Below the pieces are notes generated by a model, which did no database searches, was not told the DNA's origin, and saw only the letters and a list, made by a program, of their open reading frames with translations. 9,470 bases of DNA from DATDRQ01 sp035291645. GTDB taxonomy: Bacteria > Chloroflexota > Anaerolineae > Anaerolineales > UBA4823. The DNA is taken from positions 1-9,470 of the forward strand of contig DATDRQ010000290.1 in NCBI GenBank assembly GCA_035291645.1. The letters run 5' to 3'. This document shows, piece by piece, positions 5,501 to 9,470 of this stretch. Numbering within the stretch: the first letter of the stretch is position 1; each line of letters starts with the position of its first letter. Both the position numbers and the translations under genes were made by a program.

Positions 5501-6744
5501 TGTCTCGCAAGGCGCCAACCCGCATCCTGTTGCTGGCCTGCCTGCCGATGATGGCTTCGGCGCTGCTGACAGCGGCGATGATGGCAGCGCCTGTATACGC
5601 TGCCCTTTCCTTTCAGCAGGTCGAATTCGAGAACCAGGAGCCGGTTTACACCTTCGGAGAACAGATGTTGTTCACAGGGGTTATCCATTCCTCCCTGCCG
5701 GTCATCGAAGCCCAGCTCTTCATGCAGGGCACCGGCCTGCCCGACACGATCGTCCTCCCTGTAGAAATTGACGCTCAAGGAAATACCAGCGCCACTTTAG
5801 ACCTCAGTCTGTCGCCTTTCCGCGCCTTTTCAGAGCTGCACTACTGGTACCGGGCGGTCCTACAAGATGGACTGACGCTTACCAGCCCGCAGTACACCTT
5901 GCTCTACGCAGATAACCGCTACGCCTGGCAACAGCTGCAGGATGACCAGTTCACCGTACACTGGTACGCCGGGGAGGTGTCGTTCGCCCAGGAAGTGCTG
6001 AACGTCGCCAACACCGGGGCATTGAATTGGCGGAACTTCCTGAACATACCACCGCCCGGAAGGACCGAAATCTACGTCTACGACAGCGTGGTGGCAATGC
6101 AGTCTGCACTACAGACTCCCGCACAGGAGTGGGTGGCGGGGCATGCCGACCCGGATCTGGGTGCAGCCCTAGTTTCGCTGCCGCCAGGACCCGAGCAACA
6201 CCTGGAGATGGAACGCCAGATCCCCCATGAACTCATGCACATCTCTGTCTATTACGCGCTTGGCCCAGCGTACACCAACCTGCCTGCCTGGCTGAACGAA
6301 GGCCTGGCCTCGATGGCGGAACTGTATCCCAATCCGGACTATCCGGGTTTGCTGGAAAACGCTTACCGGTCAGGCGGGCTGCTCCCGTTCAGCTCCCTGT
6401 GCCGTTCCTACCCGGCGGAAACGGACCAGGCGCTGGTAGCGTACGCCCAATCGGCCTCGTTGACCCGCTATATTTTTGACCAGTACGGGCCGGGGGCAAT
6501 TGAAGAGATGTTGGCCTACCTGCTGCAGGGAAAAGACTGCCAGGAGGTGGTGGAGGCAGCACTGGGCAGCAGCCTCGTGCAACTGGAGAACCGCTGGCGC
6601 CAGGACACCTTCACCGAGCAAGCCTGGCGGGGAGCGTTAGCTAACCTGTTGCCCTGGGCAGTGGTCCTGATACTGGTTTTAGGCGGGCCTGTACTACTGA
6701 TGCTTGGCATGATCCGCCGTAAGCCAGCAGGGATGGAAGCATGA
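5500..6744 (+). CDS. Exported, membrane-anchored gluzincin peptidase (Peptidase MA-like)
   Basis: A 414-residue protein. Residues 1-35 are a signal sequence (basic RK, hydrophobic LLLACLPMMASALLTAAMMA, then PVYAA). Residues 36-150 look like a beta-rich, immunoglobulin-type domain, and about 150-370 hold the protease. The zinc motif HELMH is H243, E244, H247, with the third ligand E267 in WLNEGLASMAE, 19 residues later: the gluzincin (MA clan) layout of the Peptidase_MA-like family. Two cysteines (in SLCRSY and KDCQEV) could form a disulfide outside. A single helix near residues 386-406 (WAVVLILVLGGPVLLMLGM) followed by RRKP anchors it with the catalytic part outside. ATG 5500 overlaps the transporter stop (TGATG); the frame is open further upstream to 5227 but that part is read-through of the transporter gene. 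Its stop overlaps the acylphosphatase start (ATGA). All catalytic residues are intact; substrate unknown. Confidence 0.87.
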   Translation: MSRKAPTRILLLACLPMMASALLTAAMMAAPVYAALSFQQVEFENQEPVYTFGEQMLFTGVIHSSLPVIEAQLFMQGTGLPDTIVLPVEIDAQGNTSATLDLSLSPFRAFSELHYWYRAVLQDGLTLTSPQYTLLYADNRYAWQQLQDDQFTVHWYAGEVSFAQEVLNVANTGALNWRNFLNIPPPGRTEIYVYDSVVAMQSALQTPAQEWVAGHADPDLGAALVSLPPGPEQHLEMERQIPHELMHISVYYALGPAYTNLPAWLNEGLASMAELYPNPDYPGLLENAYRSGGLLPFSSLCRSYPAETDQALVAYAQSASLTRYIFDQYGPGAIEEMLAYLLQGKDCQEVVEAALGSSLVQLENRWRQDTFTEQAWRGALANLLPWAVVLILVLGGPVLLMLGMIRRKPAGMEA

Positions 6745-7034
6745 GCGATATGGGACCAACGCGGCTGCACGCCATCGTCGAAGGGCGGGTGCAGGGGGTC
6801 GGTTTCCGCGCTTTCGCCATACGCAAGGCAGAAGACTTGAATTTGACCGGCTGGGTGCGCAATCGCTGGGATGACTCGGTCGAGGTAGTTGCGGAGGGAG
6901 ACCGCGCCACGCTGGATAGGTTTGTAGCAGCCTTATTCCAGGGCCCGACCTCCGCCAACGTGACCCGCATCACGCCAGAGTGGCAGGCCGCGACGGGGGA
7001 ATTTCCCCGATTTTCGTCGCGCTCGTCGGTCTGA
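6741..7034 (+). CDS. acyP: Acylphosphatase
   Basis: A 97-residue cytosolic enzyme that hydrolyses acyl phosphates such as acetyl or carbamoyl phosphate. The signature GRVQGVGFRAF places the phosphate-binding Arg at residue 23, and TGWVRNRWDDSVEVVAEG places the catalytic Asn at 41, the same numbers as in classical acylphosphatases. The C-terminal part (FQGPTSANVTRI) is also typical; the last dozen residues (GEFPRFSSRSSV) end with the variable form of the usual F-x-I-x strand. ATG 6741 overlaps the peptidase stop (ATGA), so it is translationally coupled as the last gene of the block. It converges on radC, with the two stop codons separated by 6 nt. Confidence 0.95.
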   Translation: MSDMGPTRLHAIVEGRVQGVGFRAFAIRKAEDLNLTGWVRNRWDDSVEVVAEGDRATLDRFVAALFQGPTSANVTRITPEWQAATGEFPRFSSRSSV

Positions 7035-7040
7035 GACCGG

Positions 7041-7742
7041 TCAGCTAAAGCCCAAGCCGCGCTCTTTCAACGAGACAAAACGCCCCCCGGCGATCACCAG
7101 GTGGTCGAGCACGCCGATATCCAGCAACTTACCGGCCTGGACCAGGGCGCGCGTGATGGCGACGTCCTCCGGACTGGGGGTCGGGTCCCCGCTCGGGTGG
7201 TTGTGAACGACGATAATGGCGGCCGCATTTCGGCGGATGGCTGCCCGGAACAATTCCCCAATGCGTACCTGCGACGAGTTCAACGAACCCTTGTAGACTT
7301 CTTCGGTGGCGAGCACCCGGTTGCGGGTGTCCAGGACGATCAGGCGCAGTTCTTCCTGTTCCAGGGCGCTCATTTCGTAACTCAGCAGGCGGGCGGCGTC
7401 TTCCGGGCTGTGGATACAGGGGCGTTCCTCGGGAGCCAGGGTGCTCAAACGCCTGCCGAGCTCGATGGCAGCCTTGATCTGGGCGGCTTTCGCCGGGCCG
7501 ATCCCGTGTTGATCGCACACTTCCGCAAAGGAAGCGCGGTGCAGCCCGCCCAGCCCGCCGCAGCACTCCAGGACGCGCTGCCCGACCTGGACGGCGTTCT
7601 CCCCCGGCACCCCGGCGCGCAGTAAGATCGCCAGCAGCTCAGCGTCGGTGAGCGCTTCGGCGCCCAGGCGTTCCAGCCGCTCGCGCGGCCGCTCCGATTC
7701 GGCCAGATCGGTGATGCGATAATTACTTTGGCCTTCTTTCAT
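7041..7742 (-). CDS. radC: RadC family JAMM/MPN-domain protein
   Basis: A 233-residue protein of the JAB1/MPN metalloprotease-fold RadC family. Residues 8-60 (ITDLAESERPRERL, ALTDAELLAILLRAG) are the conserved N-terminal part; a helix-hairpin-helix is seen at 79-98 (HGIGPAKAAQIKAAIELGRR); the JAMM motif is VVHNHPSGDPTPSPED with H180, H182 and D193, preceded by EEVYKGSLNSS. All metal ligands are present. Despite its name, a DNA-repair role is not supported for the family in general; true function is uncertain. Start ATG 7742 follows a GGGAGG Shine-Dalgarno (about 7751-7756) with good spacing. The frame remains open upstream to 7928, but that part is unlike RadC and overlaps the promoter. A promoter lies at 7776-7804. 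It is divergent from the zinc-ribbon gene. Confidence 0.96.
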   Translation of the reverse strand: MKEGQSNYRITDLAESERPRERLERLGAEALTDAELLAILLRAGVPGENAVQVGQRVLECCGGLGGLHRASFAEVCDQHGIGPAKAAQIKAAIELGRRLSTLAPEERPCIHSPEDAARLLSYEMSALEQEELRLIVLDTRNRVLATEEVYKGSLNSSQVRIGELFRAAIRRNAAAIIVVHNHPSGDPTPSPEDVAITRALVQAGKLLDIGVLDHLVIAGGRFVSLKERGLGFS

Positions 7743-7775
7743 CGCCAGTCCCTCCCGTATAATATCCGCACTTTC

Positions 7776-7804
7776 ACTATACAACAGGAGCCGTCTTCCG
7801 GCAA
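7776..7804 (-). promoter_or_regulatory. Promoter of radC
   Basis: On the minus strand TTGCCG (7804-7799), a 17-nt spacer, then TATAGT (7781-7776). The start of transcription would be near 7769, giving a leader of about 27 nt with a GGGAGG Shine-Dalgarno before ATG 7742. A second AT-rich box (TATTAT, near 7764-7759) lacks a properly spaced -35. Confidence 0.65.
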
Positions 7805-7844
7805 GCACTTTCTTGTGGAAGCGCCAAACCACCTGGCGCAACCG

Positions 7845-7853
7845 TGCTATAAT
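7845..7853 (+). promoter_or_regulatory. Extended -10 promoter giving an apparently leaderless zinc-ribbon mRNA
   Basis: TGC + TATAAT (TATAAT at 7848-7853) is a perfect extended -10. Only 7 nt separate it from ATG 7861, the distance at which transcription normally begins, so the mRNA would start at or next to the A of the start codon with no room for a Shine-Dalgarno. No -35 hexamer is evident. The flanking 14-mer matches that at 874-887. Confidence 0.68.
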
Positions 7854-7860
7854 CGCACGC

Positions 7861-8394
7861 ATGACCTTCGACCCCTCGGTGCTGAGCAGCATCCTGCTGA
7901 TCCTGACCGCCTGGGGGGGCGCTTTCATCGCCGCCCTGTGGTTAAGCCTGATCTTCTGGACTTACCGTGACATCCGGGCGCGCGCCCGAGACCCGCTGGC
8001 GCGCATCCTGGCGGTGCTGGTGGTCGCCATCTTGTTCCTGCCCGGCATCCTGATCTACCTGATCCTGCGCCCGGCCCGCACGCTCGAACAGGAATACCAG
8101 CAGACCCTGGAGGAAGAAGCCCTGCTGCTCTCGGTCGAGGAGAGCACCTTGTGCCCGGGCTGCGGCCGGCGGGTGAAAGAGAACTGGATCGTCTGCCCGA
8201 CCTGCCATACCAAGCTTAAAAAGAACTGCCACAACTGCGGGAAGCTGATGGAGCTGGCCTGGAACCTTTGCCCGTACTGCGGAACGCCGGCGCCAGGCAT
8301 GCGCCGGGAAGGGCTGACATTGGACGAGGCCATGCGACCTGTTCCCAGAGAAGACGAGGAAGAAGCCGAAGTCCTGGGGCAAACAACGGCATAA
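7861..8394 (+). CDS. Two-helix membrane protein with a cytosolic double zinc ribbon
   Basis: A 177-residue protein. Two hydrophobic helices (about 9-34 and 46-68) form a hairpin, with a basic loop between them (YRDIRARARDP). A charged linker (LEQEYQQTLEEEALLLSVEE) follows, then two zinc ribbons with regular spacing: CPGC at 98-101 and CPTC at 112-115, CHNC at 123-126 and CPYC at 137-140, each pair ten residues apart. The tail (141-177) is acidic. By the positive-inside rule the loop and ribbons should be cytosolic, implying an adaptor or nucleic-acid/protein-binding role at the membrane; no enzyme motif is seen. ATG 7861 is chosen because the zinc-ribbon frame upstream (open to 7813) runs through the promoter and is not hydrophobic. 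Translation appears leaderless. Function unknown. Confidence 0.85.
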   Translation: MTFDPSVLSSILLILTAWGGAFIAALWLSLIFWTYRDIRARARDPLARILAVLVVAILFLPGILIYLILRPARTLEQEYQQTLEEEALLLSVEESTLCPGCGRRVKENWIVCPTCHTKLKKNCHNCGKLMELAWNLCPYCGTPAPGMRREGLTLDEAMRPVPREDEEEAEVLGQTTA

Positions 8395-8494
8395 TTATCA
8401 TTCCTCATAAAGAGCGACACTTTTTTTTAACCCAGCAGGGGGACTGGTCCATTTTCGCCTGAACCACACCTGATAATCCATAAGGAGCAAACAA
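8395..8494 (+). other. Intergenic gap before the GerW operon
   Basis: One hundred bases between the zinc-ribbon stop and the next gene. It holds a T8 run at 8421-8428 without a stable hairpin in front of it, and a clear AAGGAG ribosome binding site at 8481-8486. I could not place a convincing promoter; GATAAT at 8472-8477 is too close to the Shine-Dalgarno. Confidence 0.4.
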
Positions 8495-8896
8495 ATGGCT
8501 GAAAGCACACCATCCGGTGGAGGAGCCCCTCCCGAAAGGGAACGCCGGGAAGACCTGGCGGAGGAGTTCCGCAACCTGGGCAATAACTTGAAGTCTATCC
8601 TGCTGACTGCCTGGGAGAGCCCGGAGCGCAAGAATCTGCAGCAGGAGATCGAGACCGGGATGACCGACCTGGGCACTTCATTAGACCAGGCTGTTCGAGA
8701 GTTCAAAGACAGCCCGGCAGGCCAGCGCCTGAAAGAAGACGCCCGCGATTTCCAGGAGCGCCTGCGCACCGGGGAGGTCGATAAACGCATCCGGGAGGAC
8801 CTGCTGACCGTGATGCGCCGGTTCAATGAAGAACTGGAAAAAGTATCCCGCCCGCGCGAGGCCGGGGAGGGACCGAAAGAACCCCCGGAGGGATGA
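8495..8896 (+). CDS. Small soluble helical protein, first gene of the GerW operon
   Basis: A 133-residue hydrophilic protein without signal peptide, membrane helix or cysteine. The first 20 residues are disordered (Gly, Pro, Ser, Glu, Arg). From about 20 to 118 it is almost entirely amphipathic helix rich in Glu, Arg and Leu (LAEEFRNLGNNLKSILLTAW, ERKNLQQEIETGMTDLGTSL, LLTVMRRFNEELEKV), likely a coiled-coil or helical bundle. The tail is again disordered and Pro/Glu-rich. AAGGAG (8481-8486) stands 8 nt before ATG 8495. Its stop is one base from the next ATG. Resembles uncharacterised proteins adjacent to GerW in related bacteria, from memory only. Function unknown; by context a partner or scaffold of GerW. 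Confidence 0.82.
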   Translation: MAESTPSGGGAPPERERREDLAEEFRNLGNNLKSILLTAWESPERKNLQQEIETGMTDLGTSLDQAVREFKDSPAGQRLKEDARDFQERLRTGEVDKRIREDLLTVMRRFNEELEKVSRPREAGEGPKEPPEG

Positions 8897-8897
8897 G

Positions 8898-9194
8898 ATG
8901 CCTGCCAGGTTCATGACTATCGAGAGCCGGACAGGCATCCCAGTGCAGCACGGCGATCTGCGGATCACCCCTGTGGCCCGGTCCCTGCGGCTGCAGCTGG
9001 GACAACACCTTGGACTGATCTGGAACCGGCCCTCTGCTATCGTCGTCGAGGCCGCCGGCAGCCGCCGGGTAGTCCCCGTTGTGGATGTAACCCGCTTGGT
9101 CCAATGGTCAATCTGGGGCCTGGCGCTGGCGGTACTGCTGGCCGCCCGGTTGGGTTCCCGGACCAGTGCAAAGCAAAGGAACATAGGAGAATAG
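8898..9194 (+). CDS. Small single-pass membrane protein, GerW operon partner
   Basis: A 98-residue protein from ATG 8898, with GGAGG at 8887-8891 spaced 6 nt. Residues 1-68 form a beta-rich soluble part: TGIPVQHGDLRITPVARSLR, then LGLIWNRPSAIVVEAAGSRR and VVPVVDVTRLVQ. One membrane helix (about 70-84, WSIWGLALAVLLAARL) and a short basic tail follow. The pattern of a conditional-use header (GDLRITPVARSL) and VxDVTR just before a helix is, from memory, recurrent in small proteins adjacent to GerW in Chloroflexota and Actinomycetota; no named domain is known to me. The frame is open upstream to 8826 inside the previous gene but without a ribosome binding site. The next gene begins 3 nt after its stop, with its Shine-Dalgarno inside this gene's last codons. 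Confidence 0.82.
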   Translation: MPARFMTIESRTGIPVQHGDLRITPVARSLRLQLGQHLGLIWNRPSAIVVEAAGSRRVVPVVDVTRLVQWSIWGLALAVLLAARLGSRTSAKQRNIGE

Positions 9195-9197
9195 ACC

Positions 9198-9470
9198 ATG
9201 TTAGAAGAGGGAGAATTTGGGCTGCCTGAGCAGGCGATCACGAGCGGTAGCCAGGCTGTCGATGCGGTGCAGGAAACCCTGGAACTCTTCCTGGAGACTG
9301 CCAACGTAGACCGGGTGTACGGCGAACCGATCGCATATGGGGAGACGATTCTCATCCCGGCAGCCGAGGTCCTGACCGGCCTGGGGTTTGGCCTGGGCTA
9401 CGGATCTGGCACCGCCCAGGGGGAGGAAAAGCCGGATGGCAGCGGCGCGGGAGGCGGCGCGGGAGGCGGC
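9198..9470 (+). CDS. gerW: GerW/YtfJ-family protein, N-terminal part (runs off the right edge)
   Basis: Ninety-one codons are visible. The N-terminal helical segment (SQAVDAVQETLELFLETANV) leads into VDRVYGEPIAYGETILIPAA and VLTGLGFGLGYGSG, the hallmark of the GerW/YtfJ family (V-x-G-x-P-x...T-x-I-P...x-G-x-G-x-G). The Gly-rich stretch at the right end (GAGGGAGGG) is expected in this family, before the second conserved part that lies outside the window. In Bacillus, YtfJ/GerW affects spore germination, but the family is widespread in non-sporulating bacteria, so here a cell-envelope or unrelated role is likelier. AGGAGA at 9184-9189 stands 8 nt before ATG 9198. Last visible gene of a three-gene operon. 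Confidence 0.88.
   Translation, partial: MLEEGEFGLPEQAITSGSQAVDAVQETLELFLETANVDRVYGEPIAYGETILIPAAEVLTGLGFGLGYGSGTAQGEEKPDGSGAGGGAGGG
9447..9470 (+). repeat. 12-bp tandem repeat coding for Gly-Ala-Gly-Gly
   Basis: The unit GCGGGAGGCGGC occurs twice in a row (9447-9470), reaching the window edge, within the Gly-rich linker of the GerW-family gene. Slippage-prone and probably length-variable among strains. More copies may follow outside the window. Confidence 0.7.

Noticed and set aside
7027..7039. CGGTC/GACCG inverted repeat across the acylphosphatase stop as a bidirectional terminator
   Set aside because: Five pairs with a three-base loop, overlapping coding sequence and with no T-run on either side.
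7758..7763. Plus-strand TATAAT as a promoter for the zinc-ribbon gene
   Set aside because: It lies about 98 nt upstream of the start within the radC leader, and the extended -10 at 7845-7853 is better placed.
7743..7928. Upstream extension of RadC to a start near 7928
   Set aside because: The added residues are unlike RadC, and the region contains the radC promoter and Shine-Dalgarno and the start of the divergent gene.
8421..8428. T8 run after the zinc-ribbon gene as an intrinsic terminator
   Set aside because: No stable GC-rich hairpin lies directly before it.
8472..8477. GATAAT as -10 box of the GerW operon
   Set aside because: Transcription would begin within or after the Shine-Dalgarno at 8481-8486, and no matching -35 was found.
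1..9470. CRISPR arrays, tRNA/rRNA genes, insertion sequences, attachment sites
   Set aside because: No regularly spaced repeats, cloverleaf, transposase pattern or terminal repeats were seen on either strand by eye; a software search was not possible.

Overview
The window reads as bacterial chromosome from a GC-rich organism, most likely a member of the Chloroflexota (Anaerolineae-like). This is an inference from gene content and protein style: a mevalonate-pathway decarboxylase beside an RseP-type protease, an acidic-tailed HEAT-repeat protein, a membrane-anchored MA-clan peptidase, a two-helix zinc-ribbon protein and a GerW/YtfJ protein. No rRNA, tRNA, CRISPR array, insertion sequence or phage gene was seen.

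Left end (1-1200): a PadR-family regulator runs leftward off the edge. It has a near-consensus promoter whose -10 box lies inside a perfect 8-bp inverted repeat, the arrangement expected for autorepression. Next comes a visibly AT-richer, decayed stretch: the C-terminal remnant of a CPBP (CAAX-type) membrane protease on the minus strand, an extended -10 promoter, a small ORF, and the N-terminal stub of a nucleotidyltransferase that lost its active site. The stub ends overlapping the GTG reading start of the mevalonate decarboxylase ORF.

Centre (1200-7034): a plus-strand block with a mevalonate (phospho/diphospho) decarboxylase, then, after a 172-bp gap, five tightly packed genes: RseP-like site-2 protease, HEAT-repeat protein with a 47-residue acidic tail, AEC-family transporter, exported membrane-anchored HExxH peptidase, and acylphosphatase. 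The last three junctions are 1-4 nt stop/start overlaps (TTGA, TGATG, ATGA), so this is very probably one translationally coupled operon. Its theme is membrane and envelope proteolysis plus transport; the joint function is unknown.

Right part (7035-9470): radC lies on the minus strand, convergent with acylphosphatase and divergent from a two-helix, double-zinc-ribbon membrane protein. The zinc-ribbon gene starts only 7 nt after an extended -10 box and so looks leaderless. A final plus-strand operon encodes a small helical soluble protein, a single-pass membrane protein and a GerW/YtfJ-family protein cut by the right edge. The first two look like dedicated partners of GerW and have no assigned function.

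The strongest leads are the uncharacterised GerW trio, the HEAT-centred coupled operon, the mevalonate decarboxylase sitting where many bacteria keep an MEP-pathway gene (dxr) beside rseP, and a recurring TATAATCG -10 element, once giving a leaderless start.
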